This document shows positions 9,720 to 20,400 of a DNA stretch of 27,583 bases, in pieces; positions within the stretch are counted from its first letter, which is position 1; the number at the start of each line of letters is the position of its first letter. Below the pieces are notes generated by a model, which saw only the letters and a program-made list of their open reading frames with translations, was not told the origin of the DNA and did no database searches. Both the position numbers and the translations under genes were made by a program. Origin of the DNA: JALYRV01 sp035512575 (GTDB lineage Bacteria; Acidobacteriota; Vicinamibacteria; Vicinamibacterales; SCN-69-37); NCBI GenBank assembly GCA_035512575.1, contig DATKDT010000030.1, positions 1 through 27,583 of the forward strand. Reading direction: 5' to 3'.

Positions 9720-10225
9720 GCCTTCTCTGGGCGGCCGGCGCCCTGATCGCGGCGTTCCTCCTGATCGAGCTCATCGTCTCGACCCGCAACGAGCGCCGCC
9801 TCCGCGCGCGCGGCGCAATCGAGCCGGCAGACGATGTCTGGCGGATCATGTCGATCGCGTATCCCGCCGCGTTCATCGCGATGGTTGTGGAAAGCCGGGT
9901 GCGCGGCGGGCCTTCGGCGGGCTGGTTCGCCGCCGGCCTCGGCATCTGGACCCTGGCCAAACTGCTCAAAGGCTGGGCGGTTGTGACGCTCGGCGACCGG
10001 TGGTCTTTCCGCGTGCTGGTGCTTCCGGGCGAGCCGCTCGTGACGCGCGGTCCCTACAAGTGGATGAGACACCCGAATTACGTCGCGGTGGCCGGGGAAT
10101 TGATCGGCGCCGCCGTGATGCTGGCCGCGCCATACATGGGTGTAGTGTTCACGGCGCTGTTCGTGGAGATCATGCGGCGGCGGGTGCAGGTCGAGGAGCG
10201 CGCGCTGGGGCTTCGCGGCATGTGA
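9716..10225 (+). CDS. ICMT-family membrane methyltransferase, YpbQ/SrsB-like
   Basis: A 169-residue membrane protein, with helices at about residues 2-20, 42-60, 65-85 and 125-150. The C-terminal core LGDRWSFRVLVLPGEPLV, then RGPYKWMRHPNYVAVAGELI and VEERALGLRGM, is the isoprenylcysteine carboxyl methyltransferase (PF04140-type) pattern in the small form found beside type III polyketide synthases, such as B. subtilis YpbQ/BpsB and Streptomyces SrsB, which O-methylate alkylpyrones or alkylresorcinols. Here the partner ketosynthase is FabF-like, so the substrate is unknown. The start is GTG overlapping the flavoprotein stop (GTGA), so translation is probably coupled. It ends the cassette; 83 bases follow before the next gene. 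Confidence 0.82.
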   Translation: MSLLWAAGALIAAFLLIELIVSTRNERRLRARGAIEPADDVWRIMSIAYPAAFIAMVVESRVRGGPSAGWFAAGLGIWTLAKLLKGWAVVTLGDRWSFRVLVLPGEPLVTRGPYKWMRHPNYVAVAGELIGAAVMLAAPYMGVVFTALFVEIMRRRVQVEERALGLRGM

Positions 10226-10297
10226 GCCGTGGCCAACACCGCCTGAGCTGGGCGTCGTGCGGGCCCGTCCGCGCGGGGTTGCCCTGCGTCCTAACGC

Positions 10298-10303
10298 TAT
10301 AAT
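10298..10303 (+). promoter_or_regulatory. Perfect TATAAT -10 hexamer before the envelope operon
   Basis: A consensus TATAAT in very GC-rich surroundings ends five bases before the ATG at 10309. There is no Shine-Dalgarno and no well-spaced -35. Initiation six or seven bases downstream of the hexamer would make the message leaderless. If translation instead starts at the in-frame ATG at 10318, the leader would still be under 10 bases. Confidence 0.6.
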
Positions 10304-10308
10304 CGCGA

Positions 10309-12855
10309 ATGGGTTCCATGGAGGTGCGACCAGGGGCGCGGCGCCTGCGTGGGGCGCGGCGGCCGGCGCTGCTCTCCGTCATGGCCGTGTGTGTGGCCGC
10401 CCTCACTCCCGCATTCGCACAGGCGCCAGTTCCCGCACAGGCACCGGCTCGCACACACGCACCCGCTTCCACACAAGCGCCGGCGCCGTTCGCCTGGCGC
10501 ACGCATCTCGCCCACGGCGACCGCGCGGCGGTCGAGGCGTTTGCCGCCGCCAATCCGAATCATCCAGACGTGCCGGTCGCCCTCGCCGCGCTCGCGCGCA
10601 TGCGCGGAGACGACGAGGCCGCGCTCGAGTATCTAGGGCCGTCGGCGGCCGCCGGCCAGGCCGACGCCTCTCTCGAGCTCGGGCTGCTGCTGCTGGAACT
10701 CGGGCAGCCCGCGGAGGCGCGCGCGGCGCTCGGCGGCGTCGGCGGCGCGCTCGGGCCCACCGACAGCGGGATGGCCTATGCGCGCGTGGCGCGCGCCGTT
10801 GCCGCGATTGGCGATCCCCGGCAGGCCGACGCGCTCTTCCGCGCCGCCGCGACGCGCTCGCCGGGAGAGCCGCTGATCTACGCGTGGTGGGGCGATCTCT
10901 TTCTCGCGCGGCACGCGGCCCCTGCCGATATCGCGCGCACGTATCGTGACGCGCTCGAGCGCGATGCGAAATGGGCGCCCGCGCATCTCGGCCTCGCGCG
11001 CGGACTCGAAGACACCGATCGCGAAGCCGCGAGCGCGGCGCTGACGCGCGCCCTGGAGATCGATCCGTCCCTGGTCGAGGCGCATCTGATGCTGGTCGAT
11101 CGCGCGCTCGACGCCGATCGGCGCGCCGACGCGGCCGCGGCGCTCGACAACGCCGCGGCGTCCGGCGCCGCGCGCTACGACGTCCAGGTGCGCCGCGCCG
11201 TCATAGCGCTGCTCGACGATCGCAGCGCCGACTTCGACGCGGCCGTCGCGGCGCTGATGGCGCGCCGGCCCGGCAGCGGCGAAGTCTTCCGCGTTGCCGC
11301 GAAGGCCGCGGCGCGGCAGTACCGGTTCGACGACGCGGTGGCGCTGGGACGGAAGGCGGTTGCCGCCAACGAACAGGACATCCGCGCGTGGGCCGAGCTC
11401 GGCATGCACCTGTCGCGGGCCGGCGACGAAACCGCGGCGTACGAGGCGCTGTCGCGCGCGTTCCGCGCAGACCCGTACGATCCGATCACGTACAACCTTC
11501 TGAACATGCTCGAGACGCTCGGCACGTTTGCCAGCGTGTCGCACGACGTCGCGACGATCCGCCTGCACCCGAACGAGCAGGCGCTGCTCGAGCCCTACGT
11601 GAAGCAACTCGTCACCGCGGCGCTCGACAGCTTCGAGCAGCGCTACGGCCATCGTCCCGCCGCGCCGCTGCACGTGCAGATCTTCAACGACCATGACGAC
11701 TTCGCCGTGCGCACGGCGGCGCTGCCGGGCGTGCTGATGAACGCGCTCGGCGTCTGCTTCGGCCGCGTGGTGGCGATGGTGTCGCCAAAGGCGCGCACGC
11801 CGGGCTCATTCTCGTGGCAGGAAACGCTGTGGCACGAGCTGGCGCACGTCGTGACGCTGCAGCTGTCGAATCAGCGCGTGCCGCGCTGGCTCACGGAAGG
11901 TATTTCGGTCTACGAAGAACGCCGCGCGCGCCAGGGCTGGGGGCGCGAAGGCGATCTGCCGTTCGCGCAGGCGCTGGCATCGGGCAAGGCGCTGCGCCTG
12001 ACCGATCTCGAGGGCGGCTTCATGCGGCCCGACACCGTGGGCCTCGCCTACTACGAGGCGTCGTTGCTGGTCGAGCACATCGAGCGCAACGAAGGCATCG
12101 GCGCGATCCGCGCGCTGCTGCTGGCCTATGGGGAAGGGCTGTCGACCGAGGCGGTGGTCACGCGCGTGCTGGGCATGGACCTGGCCGCGCTCGACAGCCG
12201 CTTCTTCGCGGACGTCGGCGCGCGCTACGCGCCCCTGATGCGCGCGCTTGCGCCTGCGATGGAATCCGGGGCCGCCGGCGACACCCTGGGCGGCCTGCTG
12301 GCGATGGGCGATGCGATGCTGGCCGACGGCAACGCGGAGGGCGCGCGCGAGGCGTACGAGCGGGCCGCCGCGCTCGTGCCGCATGCGGCCGGCGACGCCA
12401 GCCCGCACATCCGCCTCGCCAATCTCGCGCTGAAGGCCGGCGATCGCGTGCGCGCCCGCGCCGCCCTGCGCGCGGCGCTCGACGCCGACTACGCCAACGT
12501 CGACCTCGCGCGCCGCCTCGCGGCGATGGCCGGCGAGGACGGCGACGCCGACGCCTCGCGCGCCGCCTGGGCGCGCATCATCGAGATCGATCCGTTCGAC
12601 CCGGCCGCGCACGCGCACGAGGGGCGCGCGGCCATGGCCGAGGGCCGCTACGACGTCGCCGAGCGCGAGTTCCGCGCCGCGATTGCCGCCGGCGCCGTGA
12701 ACCTGCCCGACGCGCACACCGACCTCGGCGAAGCCCTGCTCGCGCTGGGCCGCAACGACGACGCGCGCCGGCACGCGGTACGGGCGCTCGAGAACGCGCC
12801 TACGTACGAGCGGGCCCAGACGCTGCTGCTGAAGACCGTCGGGAAAGCCAAATGA
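10309..12855 (+). CDS. Secreted TPR-repeat protein with a peptidase-MA-like HExxH metalloprotease domain
   Basis: An 848-residue exported protein. An Arg-rich n-region, a hydrophobic stretch (LLSVMAVCVAALTPAFA) and AQA form a signal peptide of about 39 residues, followed by an Ala/Pro/Gln linker. TPR-type helical repeats cover roughly residues 60-400 (for example YLGPSAAAGQADASLELGLL). A gluzincin motif HELAH (509-513) follows, with Glu530 in RWLTEGISVYEE as the likely third zinc ligand. A second TPR block runs from about 660 to the end. This HELAH...WLTEG layout matches peptidase MA-like/DUF1570 proteins; the substrate is unknown. It overlaps the DUF4159 gene by ATGA and appears to open the MoxR/vWA operon. 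The start at 10309 fits the TATAAT five bases upstream; ATG 10318 is an alternative. Confidence 0.87.
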   Translation: MGSMEVRPGARRLRGARRPALLSVMAVCVAALTPAFAQAPVPAQAPARTHAPASTQAPAPFAWRTHLAHGDRAAVEAFAAANPNHPDVPVALAALARMRGDDEAALEYLGPSAAAGQADASLELGLLLLELGQPAEARAALGGVGGALGPTDSGMAYARVARAVAAIGDPRQADALFRAAATRSPGEPLIYAWWGDLFLARHAAPADIARTYRDALERDAKWAPAHLGLARGLEDTDREAASAALTRALEIDPSLVEAHLMLVDRALDADRRADAAAALDNAAASGAARYDVQVRRAVIALLDDRSADFDAAVAALMARRPGSGEVFRVAAKAAARQYRFDDAVALGRKAVAANEQDIRAWAELGMHLSRAGDETAAYEALSRAFRADPYDPITYNLLNMLETLGTFASVSHDVATIRLHPNEQALLEPYVKQLVTAALDSFEQRYGHRPAAPLHVQIFNDHDDFAVRTAALPGVLMNALGVCFGRVVAMVSPKARTPGSFSWQETLWHELAHVVTLQLSNQRVPRWLTEGISVYEERRARQGWGREGDLPFAQALASGKALRLTDLEGGFMRPDTVGLAYYEASLLVEHIERNEGIGAIRALLLAYGEGLSTEAVVTRVLGMDLAALDSRFFADVGARYAPLMRALAPAMESGAAGDTLGGLLAMGDAMLADGNAEGAREAYERAAALVPHAAGDASPHIRLANLALKAGDRVRARAALRAALDADYANVDLARRLAAMAGEDGDADASRAAWARIIEIDPFDPAAHAHEGRAAMAEGRYDVAEREFRAAIAAGAVNLPDAHTDLGEALLALGRNDDARRHAVRALENAPTYERAQTLLLKTVGKAK

Positions 12856-13661
12856 TTCGGACAAAGATCCTGCTCGCCGCCGCGATTGCCGCGCTGCTTG
12901 CCGCGCCCGCCGTCCTCCTGCGCATGTCTCCGGCCGGCGCGCAGGAAGGCGCCGCGCCCGATCCGCGGTTTGCCGGCCTCGAGTGGACGTTCGCGCGCGT
13001 GCGCTATTCCTCGCAGATGGGCGGCGGACGTCGCGGCTTCTACGGCCGCGGCGATTTCGACAATCCCTGGGCCATCGACATGCCGGCGGCCGAGCAGAAC
13101 CTCTCGCGCCGTCTGCGCACCGTGACGACCATCAAGGTCAACGATCCCATCGTCGTCGGTCTCGAGGACGAGCACCTGTGGCAGCACCCCTGGCTCTACA
13201 TCGTGGAGCCGGGCAATCTTGCGCTCAGCGATACGGAGGCGGCGAACCTTCGCGAGTTCCTGCTGCGCGGCGGCACGCTGACCTTCGACGACTTCCATGG
13301 CCCGTACGAGTGGGCCAACCTCGAGAACGAGCTGCGGAAGGTGTTTCCCGACCGGCCGATCGTCGATCTGCCGCCCGACCATCCGATCTTCAGCTGCTTC
13401 TACCAGATCGACGTCTATCCGCAGATTCCCGGCATCGGCTCGTTCATGAACGGCCGCACGTGGGAAAAGGGCGGCTACGAGGCCAAGCTGCGCGCCATCG
13501 TCGACGACCGCGGCCGGGCGATGGTGCTGATCAACTGGAACACCGACATGGCCGACGCGTGGGAGTGGTCGAACGCCCAGGACTATCCGGGCTATCTGAA
13601 ATACACGGCCGAGTCCTACCGTATGCAGATCAACGAAATCATTTACGCGCTGACGCATTAG
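12852..13661 (+). CDS. DUF4159 domain protein, exported
   Basis: A 269-residue protein with an N-terminal signal or anchor (MIRTKILLAAAIAALLAAPA), then Ala-Gln near residue 31 where cleavage is plausible. The mature part contains the DUF4159 pattern: FARVRYSSQ, WAIDMPAAEQNLSRRLRTVT, HPWLYIVEPGNLALSDTEAA, LREFLLRGGTLTFDDFHG and WNTDMADAWEWS. Its fold resembles glutamine-amidotransferase-like or ThuA-like domains that act as binding modules. The biochemical role is unknown; family members often sit beside MoxR and DUF58 genes. The start overlaps the TPR-protease stop as ATGA (12852-12855), and MoxR follows 11 bases after its stop. The exported position next to a secreted protease suggests a periplasmic component of the same complex (inference). 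Confidence 0.85.
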   Translation: MIRTKILLAAAIAALLAAPAVLLRMSPAGAQEGAAPDPRFAGLEWTFARVRYSSQMGGGRRGFYGRGDFDNPWAIDMPAAEQNLSRRLRTVTTIKVNDPIVVGLEDEHLWQHPWLYIVEPGNLALSDTEAANLREFLLRGGTLTFDDFHGPYEWANLENELRKVFPDRPIVDLPPDHPIFSCFYQIDVYPQIPGIGSFMNGRTWEKGGYEAKLRAIVDDRGRAMVLINWNTDMADAWEWSNAQDYPGYLKYTAESYRMQINEIIYALTH

Positions 13662-13672
13662 ACCGGAGCCTC

Positions 13673-14661
<989 letters not shown>

Positions 14662-14665
<4 letters not shown>

Positions 14666-15561
14666 TCGAAGCCCCGGGTCTCAGCCACATCGACCCGGCG
14701 GTCATCGCGCGGCTGGGCTCGCTCGAGCTGAAGGCGCGCGCCATCGTGGAAGGCTTCATTTCCGGGCTGCACCGCAGCCCGTTCCGCGGCTTCAGCGTGG
14801 AGTTCGCCGAGTACCGGCCATATCTGCCCGGCGACGATCTGACGACGCTCGACTGGAAGGTGTACGCGCGCAGCGACCGGCACTTCGTCAAGAAGTTCGA
14901 GGAAGAAACGAACGTCGAGTGCCACCTGCTCGTGGACGTGAGCCGATCGATGAACTACGGCACCGGCGCGATGACCAAGCGGGAGTACGCGGCGACACTG
15001 GCCGCGTCCCTGGCGTACCTGATGCAGCGTCAGCGCGACGCGGCCGGTCTGCTCGCGTTCGACAATGACATCGTGCGCCGCGTGCCGTCGAGCGCGCGGC
15101 CGGGGCACCTGCGCGTGATTCTGGCCGAGCTCGATCGGCTGCCCGAGGGACGCGAGTCGGATGTCGCGAAGCCGCTCGAGCGGCTGGCGGCGGCGCTGAT
15201 CCGGCGCGGCATCATCGTGTTGATCTCCGATCTGCTCGACGATCCGGCGAAAGTGATCAAGGGTCTCGAGCTGCTGCGCGCGCGCGGATCCGACGTCGTC
15301 GTGTTCCAGGTCCTCGACCGCGCCGAGCTCACGTTTCCCTTCGAGGACGCGACGCAGTTTCAGGATCTGGAGACGGGGCGTGAAGTGCTGACGCGCCCGG
15401 CTGACGTCCGCGACGCGTATCTGGCGTCGCTCGGCGACATCTTCGCGCGCTACACGGAAGCGTTCGGCGCCGCGGGCATCGAATACGTGCGGCTCGACAC
15501 GCACGAGCCGCTCGACGCGGCGCTGTCGGCGTGGCTGGGCGCGCGCGCGAGGCGTCGCTGA
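14662..15561 (+). CDS. DUF58 protein with a vWA-like domain
   Basis: A 299-residue protein without signal peptide or membrane helix. FRGFSVEFAEYRPYLPGDDL (41-60) then LDWKVYARSDRHFVKKFEEE is the DUF58 signature. It leads into a vWA-like fold with an intact MIDAS motif DVSRS (Asp92, Ser94, Ser96) and the downstream ISDLLDD. DUF58 proteins are the usual partners of MoxR ATPases and probably bind metal-dependent ligands at the cytoplasmic membrane face. The GTG start overlaps the MoxR stop (GTGA), and the stop overlaps the BatA-like start as TGATG (15559-15563). It is the only soluble vWA-type protein of the three in this operon. Confidence 0.93.
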
Positions 15562-17480
15562 TGCAGCTGCTGGCTCCGCTGTTCCTCGTGGGTCTGGCGG
15601 CCGTCGCGATACCGGTGTGGCTGCACCTGGTGCGCCAGCACCGCGCGGCCGTGATGCCGTTTTCCGCGGTGAAGCTGATTCAGCCCGCGCCCATCGAGCA
15701 GCAGTCGATGCGCCGCCTGAGAGACATCCTTCTGCTGATCCTTCGCGCCGCCGCCGTCGCGCTGCTCGCGCTGGCGTTCGCGCGGCCGTTCTTCGCGTCG
15801 GCTTCCGCGCCCGTGCCGGTGACCATGGTGGCGGTCGATGTGTCGGCGAGCATGAGCGGCGAGACGCGGTTCGAAGCCGCGAGAGCCGCCGCGCGGGCCG
15901 CGATCGACGAGGCGCCCGCCGATCACCGCGTCGGTGTTGCGGCATTCGATCACACCGGCCGCACGGTGCTGCTGCCGCAGTCGGATCGCGGCGCGGCGCG
16001 CGCGGCGGTCGACCGGCTGCAGCCTGGGTTCGGCGCCACGCGGTACGCCGCGGCCATCGCGTCGGCGGCCGATGCGTTCGGCCTCGCGCCCGGCCGGTTG
16101 ATCGTGGTCACGGACCGGCAGCGTGCCGGATGGGCCGGCGCAGCCGCCGCCAGAGTGCCGCCGGGCGTCGAGGTCGTCTGGATGGCCGTGGATCCGCCGG
16201 CTCGAAACCTTGCGGTGACGGCCCTCGCGGTGCGCGGCGGCAGGGCGCGCGTGACGGTGGTGAACGGCGGCAGGGAGCCGGCCTCGGCCACGCTGGCACT
16301 CGAGGCGCGCGTCCCGGGAAGCGCCGCGGGCTCGCGGCTGGGCGCGCGGGAGCTCTCGATAGGGGCGGGCGAGACGCAGGAGATCGAGTTCAGGGAGCCG
16401 CTGCCGGGGTCGGGCGACCTGACTGCGACGCTGGCCGACACCGGCGGCGTGCCGGCCGACGATGCGCGGCATCTGGTGCTGGATGAGGCGCCGGCGCGGC
16501 GCGTGCTGATTGTGACGTCGGGCCTCGACGAGGATCGTGAAGCCTATTACGTGCGGCACGCGCTGGCCGCGGCACCAGGCGGGCAGCGCATCGACGTCAG
16601 GATTGCCGGCGGCACGGCCGTGCGCGATCGGCTGCCCGCGATGCTGGCGGACGCCGACGTCGCGCTGGTGCTGTCGACGCGCGGCATCGAGCGCAGCGGG
16701 CCGCCGGCGATTCGCGCCTTCCGCGAAGCGGGCGGCGGAGTCGTGCTGGTGGCCGGGCCGACGTCCGAGCCCGCCGTGCTGGCGGAGATGCTGGACGCGG
16801 GTGACACGCGCGCGGTGCCCGGCACGGCCGGCGCCGAGGCGCTGGCGCTGTCGGATGCGCGGCATCCGGTGTTTGCCTCGCTCGGGCCCCTGGCCGGCGC
16901 GCTCGGTTCGGCGCGCGTGACGCGCGCGATGTTCCTGGAGTCGGACCGGCTCGCGGTGCTGGCCCGCTACACAAGTGGATCGGCCGCCCTCGCGGAGCGC
17001 CGGCGCACGGGCCGGGAAGGCCGGACGCTCGTGCTGACCACGGACGTCTCGAACGCGTGGAACGATCTCGCGCTGCATCCGGCGTTCGTGCCGTTGATCC
17101 ATGAGATGACGGCGCACGTCGACGGCCGGCCGAAGCGCGCGCGCGAGTACGTCATCGGGTCGCCCGACGCGCCGTCGGTCCGCCCCGGCATTGTCATGCT
17201 GCCGGGCCGCGACGGCTGGCGCATGGCCGTGAACGTGGACGCGGCCGAAAGCGACAGCGCCATGTTCCTCGACGCGGAGGCCGAAAGCCGCATCGTGGTG
17301 GATGACGGCGTGGAGCAGCGGGCCGCGCTCGCGCGGCGGGAGCGCGAAGCCGAGCATCCATTGTGGCGCTACGCGATCGCGGCGATGCTCGCGATGCTGC
17401 TGATCGAGGGACTGGCCGGGCGGCGTGCCGCGCCATCGGCGGCGGGAACTGGAACGCGGAGGTCGTATGTCGGGACGTAG
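15561..17480 (+). CDS. BatA-like membrane protein with vWA domain
   Basis: A 639-residue inner-membrane protein. The N-terminal BatA/aerotolerance-regulator block has helices at about 3-24 and 55-78, joined by HRAAVMPFSAVKLIQPAP. A vWA domain follows with complete MIDAS DVSAS (Asp93, Ser95, Ser97) and VVTDRQ. The middle has a beta-rich part and a Rossmann-like segment (RRVLIVTSGLDEDREAYYV, DADVALVLSTRGIE) resembling amidotransferase-like domains. A last helix lies near residues 606-626. Most of the chain should face the periplasm. Related Bat proteins are linked to oxidative stress and envelope integrity; the exact role is unknown. The start is chosen at the TGATG junction, because MQLLAPLFLVGL is the family N-terminus. 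Confidence 0.88.
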   Translation: MQLLAPLFLVGLAAVAIPVWLHLVRQHRAAVMPFSAVKLIQPAPIEQQSMRRLRDILLLILRAAAVALLALAFARPFFASASAPVPVTMVAVDVSASMSGETRFEAARAAARAAIDEAPADHRVGVAAFDHTGRTVLLPQSDRGAARAAVDRLQPGFGATRYAAAIASAADAFGLAPGRLIVVTDRQRAGWAGAAAARVPPGVEVVWMAVDPPARNLAVTALAVRGGRARVTVVNGGREPASATLALEARVPGSAAGSRLGARELSIGAGETQEIEFREPLPGSGDLTATLADTGGVPADDARHLVLDEAPARRVLIVTSGLDEDREAYYVRHALAAAPGGQRIDVRIAGGTAVRDRLPAMLADADVALVLSTRGIERSGPPAIRAFREAGGGVVLVAGPTSEPAVLAEMLDAGDTRAVPGTAGAEALALSDARHPVFASLGPLAGALGSARVTRAMFLESDRLAVLARYTSGSAALAERRRTGREGRTLVLTTDVSNAWNDLALHPAFVPLIHEMTAHVDGRPKRAREYVIGSPDAPSVRPGIVMLPGRDGWRMAVNVDAAESDSAMFLDAEAESRIVVDDGVEQRAALARREREAEHPLWRYAIAAMLAMLLIEGLAGRRAAPSAAGTGTRRSYVGT

Positions 17481-20400
17481 CGAGTTCGAAACGTGGCTGT
17501 CGGCGACGTCGGGCCGCAGACGGCGGGCGGCGCTGTGGCGCGCGGGCGCCGCGGGCGCGGTTGCGGTGGCCGCGGCGCTGGCGCTGGCGGCGACGGCCGA
17601 CCGCGTGCTGGCGCCGTCGGGCTGGGCCCTTGTCGCGCTCGCGTTCGCGTCGCTGATCCTGGCGGCGGCCATCTTCGGCGTGCTGCTGCTGCGCGCGTCG
17701 GCGCGCGATCCGCACGCGCGCGTGGCCGCGCTTGCCGATCAGGAGCGTCCCGACTTCGAGGACCGCGTCAAGACGGCCGTCGATCTGATCCAGCGTCCGG
17801 CGCCGGGCGTCTTCGACGATCTCGTGCTGTCGCAGACGACGAGGCACGTGGCTGTCGCGGATCTGCCCGTGACCAACGACGAGTCCGGCGCGCGCCGCGG
17901 CATGCGGCTGGCCGCCGCGTCCGCGCTTGCGCTCGTCATCGCGATGGCCGCCGCGTGGCCGACGCTGCGCGATGCCGGCACGACCGCCGGCGTGCTGATG
18001 TTCCCCGGCTCGCTTGCGCTGTCGGTGGAGCCGGGCGACGTGCGCGTGCCGATTGGGAAGCCCGTGACGATTGCCGTCACGGCCGCGGGCCTGCCCCGGG
18101 CGAACCTGCGAGAGGTGCCGACACTCATCCTCACCACCGAATTCGCCTCGGCGTCGGGCGCCATGCTGAGGGCGCCGGCGCTCACGAATGCCGACTTCAT
18201 GCACGTTACGCCGCCCGTGACCGAAAGCTTCACGTACAAGGTGGCGTTCGGCCGCGTGTCGACGCGCGAGTACCGCGTCGAGGCGCTTCCGTACCCGAAC
18301 GTCGAAGCCATCGATCTCTCGTACCGCTACCCGGCGTGGAGCGGTCTCGAGCCGCGGGAGGACAAGGACAGCGGCGACGTCTACGGCCCCGAAGGCACAC
18401 AGGTGCGGATGCAGGTGCGCTTCGACAAGCCGGCGCGCGAGGCGGCGCTCGTCATGGGCGACGGCACGCGCGTGCCGCTCGCGATCTCGACTAATCCGGC
18501 AATCTCCGAGACCGCCCTCACCCTCGCGAAAGACAGCTCGTACCGCATCGAAGTCACCGACACCGACGGCCTCCAGGCTGCCGACGACACCGAATACTTC
18601 ATCCGCGTGATGGACGATGCGCCGCCCGACGTGCGGATCGTCCGGCCGTCGGGCGACCAGCGCGTGACGGCGCTCGCCGAGGTCGCCGTCGAGGCGCGGG
18701 CCGACGACGACCATGGCGTGCGCAGCCTGGAGCTGGTCTACGCCGTACGGGGACAGGACGAGCGGGTCGTCCCGATCGGCGGAGACGGCAGCCGCAGCGC
18801 CTCGGGCCGGCATCTGATCTATCTCGAGGATCTCGACGTGAAGCCGGGCGACTTCGTGTCGTTCCATGCGCGCGCGCGCGACGTGGCGCGCGGAAAGCAG
18901 TCCACTGAAGGCCGCAGCGACATCTTCTTTCTCGAGATCAAGCCGTTCGAGGAGGAGTTCGCCGCCGCGCAGAGCATGGCGCAGGCCGGCGCCGGCGCCG
19001 CGTCGCGCCAGCTGCAGGGACTTGCCGCCGCCCAGAAAGACATCATCGTCGCCACGTGGAAGCTGGAGCGGCGAACAGGAGCGGGACGATCCGCCGCCGA
19101 CCTGAAAGCGGTGGCGCAGGCGCAGCGCGAGCTGCGGCAGCGCACGGCGCAGGCGGCGGCCCAGGCCGGTGCGCCGGAGGTCCCGCGGCCGCGCCGCGGC
19201 AGGCGTGGTGAGCCCGAGCCGCCGCAGCCGGCGGCCCACGAGGAAGAGGATCCGGCCGTGCTGCTGGTGCGCGCCGGCGACGCCATGGAGCGCGCGACGG
19301 CGGAGCTCGACGCGAGCCGGCCGAAGCCCGCGCTCGATCATGAGAACGCCGCGCTCAACGAGCTGCTGCGCATCGAGGCGCAGGTGCGGCGCCGCGAGAT
19401 CATGCAGGCGCAGAATCAGGCTGCCGGAGGCGGCGGAGGCCGTCAGACGGGCAATCAGGATCTGTCGGCGCTGTTCGATCGCGAGCTGCAGCGGCAGCAG
19501 CGCACCAACTACGAGAACCGCGCGAACGCCCCCGCGGAGCCGCAACAGCAGCAGGAGCAGGAAAGCGAGGCGCTGCGCCGCGTGCGCGAGATGGCGCAGC
19601 GGCAGGAGGCGCTGCGACGTGAGCAGGAGGAACTGGCGCGCGCGAATATGACGGCCGAGGAGCGCACGCGACGGCTCGAGCGGCTGCGCCGCGATCAGGA
19701 GCAGCTGCAGCGGCAGGTCGAGCAGCTCGCGCGGCAGCTGGATCAGCAACGCGGCCAGCAGGGCGAGCAGGGCCAGCAGGGCCAGCAGGGCCAGCAGGGC
19801 CAGCAGGGACAGCAAGGCCAACAGGGCCAGCAGGGCCAGCAGGGACAGTCCGGCCAGCCGGGGCAGGCGGGACAGGGGCAGGGCGCGCGCGACGCGTCGC
19901 AGGCCAACGCGAGCGAAGCCTCGCGGGCAATGTCGGAGGCCGCCGGAAGTCTCGGGCGCGAGGATCTCGAGCGCGCGGGACAGCAGAGCGCGCGCGCGGC
20001 CGAGGCGCTGCGCAATCTGGAGCGCGAGCTGCGCGATCGGGAGCAGGGCGGGCAGTCCCGGGCAATGAACGACGCGAGGCTGGAGGCGCAGCAGCTTGCC
20101 GAGGCGCAGCGGCGCCTCGCCGAGGATGCCGCGCGCGTCGCGCGCGACGGCGCGAACCCCGACGCGGCGCGCCGTCTCGCGGGCGAGAAGGAGCGACTCG
20201 CCGAGCGGCTCGACGCGCTCGGCCGCAGGCTCGAAGGCGGCCAGCAGGGCAGGCAGGGCGCGCAGGGATCGCAGGGCCGCCAGGCCGGCACGAATCAGGC
20301 GGACCAGCTCGCGCGCGACGCGGCGGCCTCGTCACGGCGGCTCGCCCGCGATCAGCGCGCCGCGGCCGAGAGTTGGCGCGGCCAGCCCGGCGCCGCGGGC

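Noticed and set aside
10226..10308. A small gene, RNA or terminator in the 83-base gap before the TPR protease
   Set aside because: I see only the TATAAT hexamer. There is no convincing hairpin with T-tract, no conserved RNA fold and no credible short reading frame.
17194..19821. An 875-codon minus-strand open frame with Leu-rich repeats at its N-terminus
   Set aside because: It is the antisense of the BatA-like and coiled-coil genes; its Leu/Ala repeats are the complement of the GQQ tandem repeat. The plus-strand genes have Shine-Dalgarno support and recognisable domains.
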